A DNA stretch of 64,000 nt from Eumeta japonica (GCA_005406025.1 BGZK01000537.1:248001-312000); one strand, 5' to 3'; shown: positions 39,590-51,107, numbered from the stretch's first letter. The notes: generated from the sequence alone by a model not told the origin. Numbers and translations are program-made.

Positions 39590-40115
39590 AAAGATTGGAT
39601 GTTTGTTGCCCAATCGCGCTTAAACAGCTAAACGGATTAGCTAAAATTTTACAGTAATGTGGTTCATACATCAGAATATCATATAGATTATAATTCAGAA
39701 AGATATTAACTTTGCTCGCGCCCCCGCTCGCCTAACCGTAGAAAGATTTTTTGCTTACGCCAATTAGTTGTCTGCAAAAGCAATTTCAAGAGAGGCTCAA
39801 GTTCAATATCGGTTCGGAATCTGCAATCGCCAGCATGAGTGGGATCAGGATGGAGAACTCAAGTGTGATGTTTTCATAAGAAGTGAACTTAGCGGCGGTG
39901 GGTGTGTTTTCAGTTTGAGAATATGGGTTCTTCTGGGATTATTTCATTGGAATCGAATCGGAGGCAAAACCGGATCTAAACCGAGACTGGAAACGGGACC
40001 GAGAGGTTGACCGATATCGGGATGATGGTCGATAGCGTTATCGGTTGACGTAAAAGATGACAGTATTCATTCTATGCCCACGCGGGCGGAGCCGCGTGCA
40101 AGATCTGGTATGTAA
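39590..40115 (+). mobile_element. Non-autonomous Helitron-like element with minisatellite copy 4
   Basis: The tract runs from GATTGGATGTTTGTTGCCCAA, through AAACAGCTAAACGGATTAGCT, to a GC hairpin ACGCGGGCGGAGCCGCGTGCA near 40080-40103. Hairpins of this type sit just before the end of lepidopteran non-autonomous Helitrons. Bases 39770-40040 are the degenerate GGAATCGAGATC minisatellite. The open frame at 39768-40010 is a by-product. Confidence 0.45.
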
Positions 40116-41027
40116 TATTTAGGATTAGGTTAAATCTTTTAGTTTCCTATATCCGAATTGCGTTAATAAAACACGGAACCAACTCGATGCCTGTTTTTCT
40201 GTCACAGGCGTTTTTGTCGGAAACCATTAATTTCACATGAATTGGGATACTCTTCAAACATTACCCAAATATGAATGCTTCAAATGTTATAAACTTTCGA
40301 CTTAAGAGATTTAATTTTAAAGGATTAAATTGTAAGTTATTATTGTAATTATTTTTATATCATCACGTGAGAAGACAAACGAAAGATCTCTCAAGCACTC
40401 ATTGTTTGTAAAAAATATAATATTTTACGATGTACTAACTTTTCTTTAGCAACTGTGGGATTCATACGAACAAAAAAAAAATCTTAAGAATGGCTGTTTC
40501 CGAGCTTATCTCTAAGTTTCGCTCAGAAAATTCTGAAGGTTTTCAACACGAAAATAGCCACTGTTAGGCCGTGTTTTTTATGGAACTCCATCATCTAAAC
40601 TTTTTTTATTTATTTGTATATGTATACGGATATGCTCCATTTAATGGTAAAAGTCATAATATCAAAAACATGACAAAATTACTTTAAAAACGTAGTAATC
40701 TTCTAATAATTCCAAAAGACGATTTCACTTTCGTTCTGATAAAATATGAAATAATTTTCTGTATTTATTTCACCGCAGTGATAAGGACAAATATCAGTTT
40801 TTTTTTTTAGAAATTCCGCTCTCAGCGCCAAAATTAATCAAAACGTTACATACACCCAGCGCTATTTGTCGTCGCACGTCTGAACTCCAATATGTGGATT
40901 ATCCGAAACACCTGCTCACCCACGGCTGATATACCTTCACGTTTATTAATGTGGGACTAGAAGTTCTACTCGCCGACTCGTATAAGCGTCCTGTGATTTT
41001 TTTTTTCATTCTTTTTTGCGATTCCCT

Positions 41028-41678
41028 ATTTTAAGAAGACCCCTTACAGTATCACTTCGTTGTCTGTCTGTCTGTCGATATCGAATTTAAATCAATAGCA
41101 ATACTTAGTTTTACAGCCTCTTGGAGTTGTAAAAATAAACATACTTCTAAGTCAGTGTAACCGACAAAAAAACGGCCATTGTGGCCGCATATTTTGAGCC
41201 TCGCAAATAAATCAAATACCATAATTTGCTTCCCGTTAACCTATAATCACTGCATTTGACAAGAAGCAATGTGTCACATCACAATTAAAGGAAAAAAAAA
41301 TCTGATGATCTTCCGTTTGTAGTTATAAGAACAATATTTTTTTCATTTGCAAACTGCAGTTTATAAACGCAAAAAGTAGATGTAAACCTTAGTAAATGTA
41401 AACCTTACATACATTTTATTTGCATCACGTAAATAAACGTGATGTAAATAAAATGTATAAGAGGATATTTTTCAACTTCCCGCTATGATAATGTAAATTT
41501 CTGAAAATTTGGACATAAAAAAAAGAAACGATCGAATCCGAATTATCTTGCCAGTATTGATTATGGGAAAACAGCCAAAAATCGACGGCGGATGAAATAT
41601 CTCCATAAATGATTAGGTTTGTACGGAACCCTTACGACACGAGACTTATTCGCACATACCCGATTTTTGTTTTTCATC
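41028..41678 (-). repeat. Lepidopteran dispersed repeat, copy 3
   Basis: Read on the minus strand the tract starts AAAAACAAAAATCGGGTATG, continues to GTCGTAAGGGTTCCGTAC and ends with GACAGACAGACAGACAACGA and GATACTGTAAGGGGTC. This is the head-to-tail order of the copies at 2774-3380 and 58725-59373. It contains the hairpin at 41409-41458. Confidence 0.55.
41409..41458. repeat. 21-bp inverted repeat with 8-base loop
   Basis: Bases 41409-41429 and 41438-41458 are reverse complements with one mismatch, separated by TAAATAAA. It is followed by no recognisable structure. Confidence 0.85.
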
Positions 41679-42444
41679 CCTTAATCTCACCATAATCATC
41701 TTTAATCATCGGTGTTGAATATTTTATACCTATGTGCATAACACAATATTTTGATGACAACTTTTCTCAAATTATAAAATTATCATTTCAATAATTAGCA
41801 ATTTTTTCTAACGTATATTAAATCGTATGCAGTCATTATGCGTGGTGAAGACTGATTCGCGGAGAACAATGTATATCTTATTGATTTGTTTTTACAGAAT
41901 TAATATAACATTACAGTGAAACTTCCCTTATATACGTCTCAACAGTGGTCATTACAATGTGAAATATGCTTGACAGAAAGTTTTGGCAACTTCGGTACCC
42001 CGAAGCTCCGTCGCTTTTTTGTTAGACAACGGGGGTTAGTCGGGAGCTTTTCGCCTGTCTCCTTGAATACTCATTTTATTAAAAAGATACTTTTAGCTAA
42101 AACTCTCCTCAATGTTTTTATAAAGCTGTTTCGCTTTCTCAATTCCCAACTTTCTTTCCATTTCGCGACATGTTTTAATTTCCAAATAAGACAAGCGCCG
42201 ACGGTGGTTTTTCAGCGTTCACTACTTGCCATATTACTATTTAAATTCAGGTCAATCATTGAGGGTGAGATGAGGGTAAGCGATTATAAATCAGCTTTTA
42301 TTCAACCTACTGTTGAATCGTACCCTTCCACGGTCTCTTTATTTAAGAGTGATCTAAGTACTCTGATCTGGTGCAATGTGGACTAGAAACCGTTAACGAC
42401 GTCATCACCGACGGCTTATGACACCCACACCAGTGTACCGAGCA

Positions 42445-42492
42445 AGTGGTTTAATATGACCTAAGTCATGACTTAGGTCTTATTAAACCACT
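42445..42492. repeat. 48-bp near-perfect palindrome
   Basis: The two halves (42445-42468 and 42469-42492) are reverse complements except for one pair. The centre reads GACCTAAGTCATGACTTAGGTC apart from its flanks. Confidence 0.9.
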
Positions 42493-42615
42493 GTTCGATT
42501 CTGACAAAAAGTGAATTGGATGTTTGTATCCAAATGACTCTCTGTCAGAATCGAACCCGCTACCTTCCGGGTCATAGGTAACGCTTTTAACGACTGAGCC
42601 ACCACTCGTTCTTGA
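42493..42615 (-). repeat. tRNA-derived SINE with hairpin tail
   Basis: On the minus strand an A-box-like TGGTGGCTCAGTCGTTAAAAG (42604-42584) and a B-box CGGGTTCGATTCTG (42559-42546) show a tRNA-like head. The body ends in a hairpin whose arms GTTCGATTCTGACA (42493-42506) and TGTCAGAATCGAAC (42543-42556) duplicate the B-box in inverted orientation. Confidence 0.65.
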
Positions 42616-45210
42616 ATTCGGGCGATGAAACCCGACGCAACATCTCAACCATATATACGCGATCGAATCGATAACAGGCCTGTACGTCACGGTATCGTAA
42701 ACGGTCTCTATTCCCGTTTCTCCAGACATAAATCCGGGTTCAGGTCCCAGCGTAGTGAAATCCCGTTTTATACAGTGTCGCACGTAATTGAACTGCCCGG
42801 TCAAAGCTACCGTTTGCACGGGGAGGAGAATAAAATCTACACCCCAAAGGTTATTGTAGCCCCCTGTGGAAATTCTACTTTGTAGATGTCTTTGGAGAGA
42901 AATAAACTCTCATTTAAGATTTCTGACTGGGCTTCGAGCTTATCTGTGCTTTTAGTTTACGGCGTAAATGGTTTTGCGTTGGTTTAGTGGTGAACGATTT
43001 CTCGTTAAACCCTTTTGTTTTTTATTTGAAAGTGGTGAAATACACATACTGGATATAGTAGGTACATGGTGATTGTTGAACTTCTTAGTTCGCCCAGTCG
43101 CTGTTGACATTTCATCGGGCAATACGCATCGTTATAGAATTTGATATAGAACTGTGCTTTTATGCAATCGCAACCTTTATTGTCAAAATTTAGAATAGAA
43201 ATTAATCATACAAATATCACTGGATGTAATACAAAGTAAACAAATAGACAATATAAACAAACAGACTCCACTAACAAGGTGCGGTTTAGATGTACGATAA
43301 AGTTAGAGAGATGCATCAAAAATGTTCAGATGAAAAAAAAAAGATCGAAGACTTAGTATGCGAGCCATCCAACAACGCGTAACTTATGTTTTAGGAGTCG
43401 CGGTTCGTGGTCTGAATAGATATTTGTCGGTCGAATTACCGTCAGACCTTGGCTCCAGTCAGACGAACATAACGCCATCTGCCGTACATAGTGAATGACT
43501 TTCAATTATCCAGTATTCTCGTTGATAGGACATGGCGAATAAAAATAAAAATAAAAAAAAATTCTATTCATAAAACACCTCTATTCTAGTTTTGTTCTTC
43601 GCTTTTTAGTGTAACTGTATATGATGGAAGCGCTAGATTTGTCTTGTAAATAATCGATGTTAACTGACAACTATTGTAGTTTTAATGTACCTACCCACTC
43701 ACCAATCTGATATCGTTACCCATTAAGTGTATGGTCGTATATTGAGCTAACCGCACAATATTAAACAGACAAAACCTTATTACGTTTTATAGCTTAGTAC
43801 ATAACTTTTGTGTTTTATAGCATTTTTATAACCTTCTTTTATAGTTTCAAATTAAATAAAATGCAATACGAAGACTGTTAATTTAAATCCTTCCTATTCA
43901 TTAAATTATGCTTATTGAAAATATTTTAACATCTCTTTTTACTAAACTACAATACGATAGACACAAATTTTTTGCTCACATTTCGGATAAATAAATGACC
44001 GGTCAAACCCGTACCTATCACACATAAAAGATTTGACAGTTTTACTGCTTTTTATTTTGCATTAAGAGTTAAAATAAATTTGCCTGTAATGCTGTGTATA
44101 TTTTAAATTTAATAATCCTACTGACATTATAAATGTAGAACTTTGTGAAGTTATATATATCTTTGTTAGTCAAACACGTGTAAACCTTTAAATAGATTTG
44201 AATATAAGTTAGCATACAGATTGAACATGTCCTTTTATATCGTATATGGTGTATGGTGTATAACATGCAGCGTATATCGAACACCTAAGCAAGTGTTAAT
44301 ATTTTACATGTCTTAGTCCGCTAAATAGATATATTGTTATATTTCTACGTACGTAGTAAACGTACGCTAAATATGAGCGATATCTGTCGATCCTCTAGAA
44401 TCAATATTCAATTCGTTGGATAAGGATTCGTAGTGGAAGAACAGATTCGAGGGTCACAGCCAAGCGTCTGATCATGTTCTGTATTAACATATAAAAACAC
44501 TTATCTCTGTAAAGATTCCCCGTACTATCCTACATCTCAATATCCATCTATTTATCTATGCATCTACAAATGCATCGACAACTGTCTCCTCGTAATATAG
44601 CCTATGTTTTACTTTGTTACACTACCATTTGTCTTTGGCTTTGTCCAAATAGAAATCGAGACCTATAACGAAAATTGACAGCAAGGTCGATTAATATAAA
44701 AGATAAAAGAATTTATCCTACATCTACATGGGCGAAACCGGAGGTTGATGATAACTTAAAAATTTTAATTTAACTAATATAACTTTAATAATAACAAAAT
44801 AAACTTTAATAAATTTAAAGTTCCATCAATGTTGCGTGTATACAAACGGCTACAAATAAAATTACATTTGAAACATTGAATCGATAAGCAATTGAATTTC
44901 TATTAAATTTTCTAACTACAGTTTGTCCGACATGGCATATCAATAACGGAAGATGTCAATAATGGATGACGTACAATGTGTCAGGGGCGGAAACTTGCTG
45001 AAAACAAACTTATACAAAATCTATTTTCGTAACCCTCACGACAACCCCGCCTCTTGAGCCCGCGAGGCGTGTCGTTGGCGATTGTTAGCGGACGTCTTAC
45101 ATTTTTATGTATTTTTTTCCTCTGCTTCTTATTTTTGTACTGTGATGTACTGTCAAATTCGGCGTTTATGTACCGAAAATGCTGTAATTGAAAAATAAAA
45201 AATCATTCAT

Positions 45211-45575
45211 GTACTTATGTACGCGCGTGAGAAGTTATACTTCTTTGGCATTATTAAAAAATAGTTTTTAATTGCATGCAAATAATTAATTACAATAAAA
45301 TAATAAAATGACTGGAAAATGATAGTCAACACAGTCAATAAAGTTCAGTTGTAATTTTAAAAATTAAATAAATAAATATTTATTTTCTTACATTAAGTAT
45401 AACATAAATTTTCTCACTATTCGAATTTCGAATTTGAATTCAAAGCGGGCAACTTAAACTGTAAATTTTGTGTTACACTGTTAATTTTGTATTACACTGA
45501 TGCGCGTGCATTTTAAAATTTCACTCATCATTTTTTCATAACGCGCCTAAAGAAGTATAACTTCAAAAAAAATTT
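45211..45575 (+). mobile_element. GAAGTTATACTTC-end repeat, copy 1
   Basis: End A (GTACTTATGTACGCGCGTGA followed by GAAGTTATACTTCTTTGGCA, core 45231-45243) is at the left. End B (core 45552-45564 in inverted orientation, followed by TTTTTTT) is at the right. The interior is AT-rich without coding capacity. Copy 2 at 56955-57630 has the same two ends in the opposite order. Confidence 0.6.
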
Positions 45576-45689
45576 GGGTAACTGTACATATAAATAAAAT
45601 TATCAAGACTCACATATAAATCGTCTGAACGGATGGTAATCGAATTTAACATAGTTTATATCAAACACGAGGTAGGACAATTTATTTAT

Positions 45690-45835
45690 TTTAAAAGAAT
45701 GCACATACACCAGAAAAATAACTGCAATGTTTGAGGGACGACCAAGATCGGTATTGTGACCGTTATTGGAAAGACAGGAGGCTTGGGATCCGAATAAAAA
45801 AACAGTATCGGGATTGGAAATAATCATTGCTAAAT
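45690..45835 (+). repeat. GGAATCGAGATC-type minisatellite, copy 5
   Basis: Words such as GATCGGTATTG, GGGATCCGAATAAA and TATCGGGATTGG follow ACATACACCAGAAAAATAAC, matching the flank of copy 2. Confidence 0.45.
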
Positions 45836-47029
45836 TTCAATTTATTGACAGCGAAGCAGTCGGAAAACGGCTGGGATTACAATAAATTATTTCAAATGTA
45901 ATGTTAAATTTTGCAATCAAATAAATGTTCAAGTTTATTATTGTAAGTGTCTCTAATTGAGAAATCAATTCACCATTGGGCTTGGCCAGCGAAAGCTAAA
46001 TAAAGATGTGCTAAAATAAGCCTGTACGGTAATACGTTCTATCGATCGCTGTTCTCTTGCTTTTATTTGTTAATGGTGTTTGATTCTCTGCGTAAATAAA
46101 AGAAATTGCAGATTTATTTTGGTTTTTTATGTTGGTATTTTAAAGCTTAAGGAAATAGATAACACGCGTTATTGAAATTTCACATATTAGCTGTCATTTT
46201 AGTTACCACATCCCTTGAGTTGAAAGTCAAAATAATTTTATTATGTTTTGCTAAACTAAAATTAATATTTACTTGTGTATTTCCCGACATTTTCCTAATC
46301 ATTGGCTATAAAATAATATTGTTTCTGGCATGATAATAATGTTTATGACATAACCTTGAATCCTCTTTGAATATAAGTTTCTTTACATAACTTTTAAAGT
46401 TTTCTAGTTTTACTGTCTTTAGTAAAATGATGAACGCCGATTTCAGGCACTCGAGAACACAAAAGCTTGTCATTTTTGTTCTAAAAGTTTTAACTATGCT
46501 CTTTAAGCTCAACAAAAGAGTGTAAAAAGTTATGCTACTGAAATTTCAGTTATTCTTTTACTCAATAATATATAACTGAACATTTTAAAAATAGCAATAT
46601 AAATACGCCAACGAGTACTGAAACTTACGATGGTAAGGGTAAAACGAGTCTTTGAATTGTTATTTCATACACAATTTAATTACAAATTAGCGAAATTGTT
46701 GTAATCTTCAAATATATAGACAACGTTTAAAAATACTGATTTATTATTTAAGTCATAGTATAATACCAATAAAGTTAACCGAAACTACCAAAATATTGAG
46801 CTCTTCCTGAATAGAAGACGTTTTTCGAGCGTTATCTTTCAATATAGCATATATAACAATTTAAAAATATTGTAAGTAAGCAAATGTTAATATGAAGTAT
46901 TAACAATTTAGAATAACTAACTAGGAAATCTAACCGTAACCGCTACTACGGTTAGCTGAACAATATCGTCATGACACCAGGTATGCTCTATATAAATATC
47001 CTCAGATTTCACCATAAAGTGGCGAAATA

Positions 47030-47135
47030 AAGAGGCCGAGTGACCTACAGCGCTGTCTTCCAACCCGAAGGTAGCAGTTTCAAACTCCTATTACGAGCGG
47101 ATCGACCGTTGGAGTTTTCAACTCAATGTCGTAGA
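47030..47135 (+). repeat. Decayed tRNA-derived SINE
   Basis: GAGGCCGAGTGACCTACAG (A-box region) and GGTAGCAGTTTCAAACTCC (B-box region) have tRNA-like spacing. It directly precedes the MITE pair. Confidence 0.4.
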
Positions 47136-47138
47136 GTA

Positions 47139-47278
47139 GTATTAATAAAGCACACTAAATGCGGCGTTCCATCTTGAGAGTGGAGAGAGCAAGACAGTTA
47201 TAGTGAAAAATAATGTATGTCTCGCTCTCACGTTGCTTCTTGAGATGGCACATCATTTAAGTGACGTTTATTAATACG
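47139..47278. mobile_element. MITE family GTATTAAYAAAGC, copy B
   Basis: It starts GTATTAATAAAGCACACT and ends GTGACGTTTATTAATAC as terminal inverted repeats. The internal arms CATCTTGAGAGTGGAGAGAG and CTCTCACGTTGCTTCTTGAG are also inverted. It is about 140 bp. Confidence 0.8.
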
Positions 47279-47290
47279 ACACATAGAGTC

Positions 47291-47410
47291 GTATTAATAA
47301 AGCACGCTTAAGTGCGGCGTTCGATATTGAGAGCGGAAAGAGCAAGATAGTTATAGTGTTTCGCTATAGAAAGCTATATCTGTCTCGCTCCCGCGTTACT
47401 TGAGAGACCA
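47291..47410. mobile_element. MITE family GTATTAAYAAAGC, copy C, right end lost
   Basis: It repeats the left half of copy B (GTATTAATAAAGCACGCT, GATATTGAGAGCGGAAAGAG) and the central GTTTCGCTATAGAAAGC. It breaks off after GCTCCCGCGTTACTTGAGAG. It lies only 12 bp from copy B in the same orientation. Confidence 0.7.
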
Positions 47411-47519
47411 CTCGCCCCGTGCCTCAGAGAGTGCGTTAGGCTGTTGACGACGTAAACGACGCAAATTCATGATACCGCTGTCGCCTGTAGTAGAGATGAA
47501 AGGCCGCCCTGTAATTTTT

Positions 47520-47690
47520 TCGTATTTATTAAACGTACGGCCCTCCGCCCCGTCCCCTGCGCGCGCGCCGCGGCCGTCGATCGGTCACCGGACCTTCACC
47601 TTATTAAACATATTTCTCGGGAGCAAAGCAAAGCAGCCTGTCCGTCCCTGTCGGCGGAGTATTTCAGACACGTAATTTATTTAATTTTGA
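47520..47690. other. CpG-rich segment of unknown role
   Basis: The patch with CCCCTGCGCGCGCGCCGCGG and CGTCGATCGGTCACCGG is unusually GC-rich. The open frame at 47469-47675 over it has no splice sites or family resemblance. It could be a regulatory element or an unannotated first exon. Confidence 0.3.
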
Positions 47691-49049
47691 CGCTTCTCTC
47701 ACGATTTCCTCGTCAAATTTAAAAGTCCGTCGACATTTATAAAGATTTGGAAGGCGCTTTGTGAGACGAAAAAAAAAATGGTAAAATTAAAAGTTGTTTG
47801 TGGAGCGTTAATTGTTGTCGTTTCACGGGTCCGTTCAGTGTCTCCTTTTCCGTTTGTGTTACGACAACTTTAGTAATATTTTAGACGCAGACATAATATT
47901 TTACATTTTAAAACTGTCATAATATCTTTATTTAATATATTTTCATAATGTATTATTACAGTTTTGTATTATATATCAGAAGTTATAAGTAAACTTGTAT
48001 TTATTACTAAAATTTATGCATATATGTATAAATTTGTCATGTCAAACAGGAGCTTGATTCAGCATAGCGCTGCAGTGTGCCCTGCAGCGCTGTCAAGTCA
48101 AACCCTTTTTCAGCTTTTTAGTTTTTATTCTGACAGAAAAAGGATATAAAAGAAAGCTATATATTACGTTTAATCAACATTAAATAAAAAATTTAAACTA
48201 TTATTCTCACTTACACATTTCATAATTTCGTATTATTTTATTCAAGGAGTAAGTACCTTTATTTACATATGGAGACAGTAAATAAAGAGATTATTGTCTT
48301 TTCCTTAAAAAAGTAAATATGACCCTGAATCGTATTGTGATAACGGATGATTTTTAATTAACAACTGACTGTACATAATTGTTATAATAACAGTCTTGAT
48401 AACGAGTACTATTAAAAGGTTTAGTTGTTTAAAAGGCTGATATATCAAATCGTTGATTAACTGACAGTATATTTTTTTAATTATACGTAAAATAAAACTT
48501 TAGGTCTCGCTGTTTACAAGAGTTCGTTCTGCATTTACGCTTCTAGACCTTAGTTTGTGAAAAATGTTTCATATGTCTCGCATTTTAAAAGTATTAATCA
48601 CAAGAATTTGTAGCCTTCCAAAAAGGATTTTTTAAAGCTAAACATAAATAATCCATTATATTTTTTCCTAGCGTAAGTACTTGGAAAATTATATTTAAAC
48701 GGCAGAGTGTGAAAGGCATTCATTAAATTCATTACTTTTCGGTTCATTACTTAAATTATAAAAATTTTGTAGTAGAGATCGTAAAGCGACATTCAGAAAG
48801 ACTCAATTTGTGTTTTATTCTATATTTCTTCTTACTAAAGGTACAATTATCAACCGCAGTGTAAGTAATGCATTGATTATATGTAAATATATATGTAAAG
48901 AAAATACAAGCAAATTACACGGAAAGTCTCTTTTTTTACATTAATTTGGTTTTTTTTCCTGTATCGATTAATAAATAATTTTTCCCGCCACATCAAAGTA
49001 ATAGAGATGGATAATATATACGTCAAGATTATATTTAAAATAATACCGT

Positions 49050-49638
49050 ACCTCGAAAATGACAGTACCTGTCTCGCTCAACCGCAAATCTTCGCCCAAA
49101 CACCGGTCTAGATCTCTGTTTGAACATTATAACTCGTTCAAACATTATTAATGTTACGGGCCACCGTTTTGAAAATGGAAAACCCTCGTCGTTCGGTTCG
49201 CGTCAACGCCGCCAGTCGTCGGGCAAACGTCGCGGGAGGCGGTCGCGTCTGATATCGATCGGCGACAATTTCGCTGTATCGTCGCGTCTACTTTCAGCGT
49301 ATATTAAAACGCGGCTATCTTAATCCGTGAAGTGAACGAGTTTTTCCCGGGCGAGTTGTATGACCTCAGGTAGTTAGCTCGAAATTCACAGACGCGTGAA
49401 AAGCGAATAACTAACGGCGTGAGCTGTGTTTGCGCGTTTCTCGAAAAAAAAAGTATCTAAATTGAGTTATATTTATATTACAAAGTTTTAAATTTTAGTA
49501 ATACTTTTCACAACTAAGTTAAACAATTACGAAATGTCAAATATTACACGTGAAATGTTCGAAATAAGTCTTTACCTGTGTTAGTGTGTGACAGATATGT
49601 GTGATTTTATTTTTATGTAAACATTGCTTACAAACAAA
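49050..49638 (+). promoter_or_regulatory. Candidate second promoter and 5' UTR of the plus-strand gene
   Basis: A CpG-rich block (49190-49400, for example CGTCGCGGGAGGCGGTCGCG) contains a TATTAAAAC TATA-like word near 49301. Less GC-rich sequence then leads to the ATG at 49639. The layout suits a promoter with an untranslated leader of about 300 bases. The exact start site is not visible. Confidence 0.4.
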
Positions 49639-49705
49639 ATGCCTTGCTGCGGTTGCTGGTGGAACGGCCGCCAGCGGCACCGACCACCTGACGGCGCGCG
49701 CACAG
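49639..49705 (+). CDS. Candidate alternative first coding exon, Cys-rich N-terminus
   Basis: ATG at 49639 (AAAATG) opens 22 codons plus one base, ending ACAG|GTTGTA after 49705. The peptide is MPCCGCWWNGRQRHRPPDGA and then RT. It is GC-rich in third positions, in contrast to its surroundings. It ends in phase 1, the same as the exon at 37152-37530, so both could join one downstream exon. The CC-C cluster right after Met suggests S-palmitoylation and membrane attachment; this is an inference. It is too short for any ORF-length test and could be fortuitous. Confidence 0.5.
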
Positions 49706-49984
49706 GTTGTACGTTTTTTACAACTTTAAACTAGGCGTCTTGACTTAAAATCAAACTGACGGATATCACGTATGTTGAGAATCTCTTAATATCCTCGAAA
49801 GCGTAGCGAAACAAACACGTCTATCTGTAAGCGAGCTTTGTTACGTACACATATACCGACGTCGAGCGACGCGGTCTGTAACTTATGAACTAACACACAC
49901 AGCGATTTAGCGTTTGTCTCATAATCATTCAGGTCTCGACATTATTAAAACGTCTCCAAAGACAGGCCAAACCGTAACTAATGA

Positions 49985-50965
49985 GAAAAATTAGGTGAGT
50001 AGCCTAAGAACAATTTACTGGCACTCCAATTCTTTTGCGCTGATGCATTTTTTCATAACGATTAACTTCACAACATGTTGTACAACGTTGATAAAAATTA
50101 CAACCGCCGTTCTTTTCTGAGAAGCTTGTTTATCACAATATGATTCGACAGCCTCTTGCAGCGATTGGAGTCGTTGATCGCGCGACCGATTCTTAATCTT
50201 CCGAAATAGGGAGAAAGAGACAAGTTGCAGAGGCGAGACTCTGTGAGCGGTGGCTCACGAGTTCCGCGTTCGTCACTTTCAAAGAAGCGACGGTGTGTCT
50301 GTAAGCATATGAAAGCTCGCTTTTCAGCAAACAATGTTGAAAGTTACTTTCGCCTAGTCCTTTGATAACTTACAGTAAACATATGGTCGCGTGTCAGTAG
50401 TCATTAACAGTACGATCTGCTTTAAGGCATTCTCTAGCACGCTGCCACATTCATTTGGATTTGGTTCAAAATTCTATAAAGGGTTCTTTATATTTATATA
50501 TATGGATATATACCTGTGACCCTTTATATATATATATATATAAAGGGTCGCAGGTACAAATCCATGTTTCATCATCTGTTACTCTTTAAATGTGGTATAA
50601 TGACTTTGTACTAAGTAGCGTTTTGTTTTTTAAGCCCAACCTAAATGTTTGTATAGAATTGATTGTAGCTAACTAATTACAATACCTTATAATTCTCCTA
50701 TCTTACGTTAGGTTACACGCTTGTCCGTTTCGATCATTTGAAGCACACCATCGATATTTTTGTTATTGATTGTTTATCTTTTTGCTTTTGATTTTAACTT
50801 CATCCATCAAGAGCGGTTTAATGCCTCTCGATCGGCATTAAACTGCTACCGATCTGTCAAATCATTCTTAAAATCGTGAAAAACCAACCAAACGTCGTCA
50901 ATTTTTACTCGTCGACTTCATCCTAAGCAGACACGCAACTTTTAAAACGACTCAACAATGGTAAA
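49985..50965 (-). pseudogene. Mariner transposase relic D
   Basis: This is a badly decayed copy. Minus-strand traces include a GDETWI-type block near 50570-50550 (followed by a CDP) and words shared with relic B: GCAGACACGCAACTTTTAAA (50928-50947) against GACACGCAATTTTTAAA at 22679, and an AATAACAAAAATATCGATG linker. An AT-rich palindrome has been inserted at about 50466-50560. Confidence 0.6.
50510..50560. repeat. TA-centred palindrome in mariner D
   Basis: ACCTGTGACCCTTTATA and TATAAAGGGTCGCAGGT form inverted arms (one mismatch) around an alternating TA tract. The outer arm repeats part of the mariner coding strand. Confidence 0.8.
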
Positions 50966-51107
50966 GCAAATATTATTTTAAGTCAAATTTTCAAATATCG
51001 CATTTTTTTTATTTATTAAAGATGTTTTATTCAAATAAACAGTTCCCGAAAATTTCGTGCATACATTTTTAAAGTAATTTCTTTGCAGCCATATTAGTCG
51101 TCATAAC

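Larger units (their letters stand above)
37531..49638 (+). other. Presumed intron of the plus-strand gene, with repeats
   Basis: No coding exon that I can support lies between 37531 and 49638. It contains a pogo-like transposon remnant (37962-39411), a Helitron-like tract with minisatellite (39590-40115) and a dispersed repeat (41028-41678). A SINE with palindromes (42445-42615), a GAAGTTATACTTC-end element (45211-45575), a SINE (47030-47135) and a MITE pair (47139-47410) follow. The parts 40120-41020, 41690-42440, 42620-45200, 45580-47020 and 47420-49050 show no gene I can support. A 156-codon frame at 41916-42386 lacks splice sites and family features. Confidence 0.5.

Noticed and set aside
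41409..41458. Possible microRNA precursor
   Set aside because: The arms are nearly perfect and the loop is eight bases within a repeat, which suits a fold-back element more than a conserved precursor.
41916..42386. 156-codon plus-strand open frame
   Set aside because: It has no splice consensus, no family-like motif and no GC-rich third positions. A frame of this length is not rare in 64 kb scanned in six frames.
42493..42615. Possible functional tRNA gene
   Set aside because: A- and B-boxes are present, but no complete cloverleaf with anticodon arm and acceptor pairing can be formed. A SINE is the better reading. The same holds for 5091-5200, 47030-47135 and 52085-52180.
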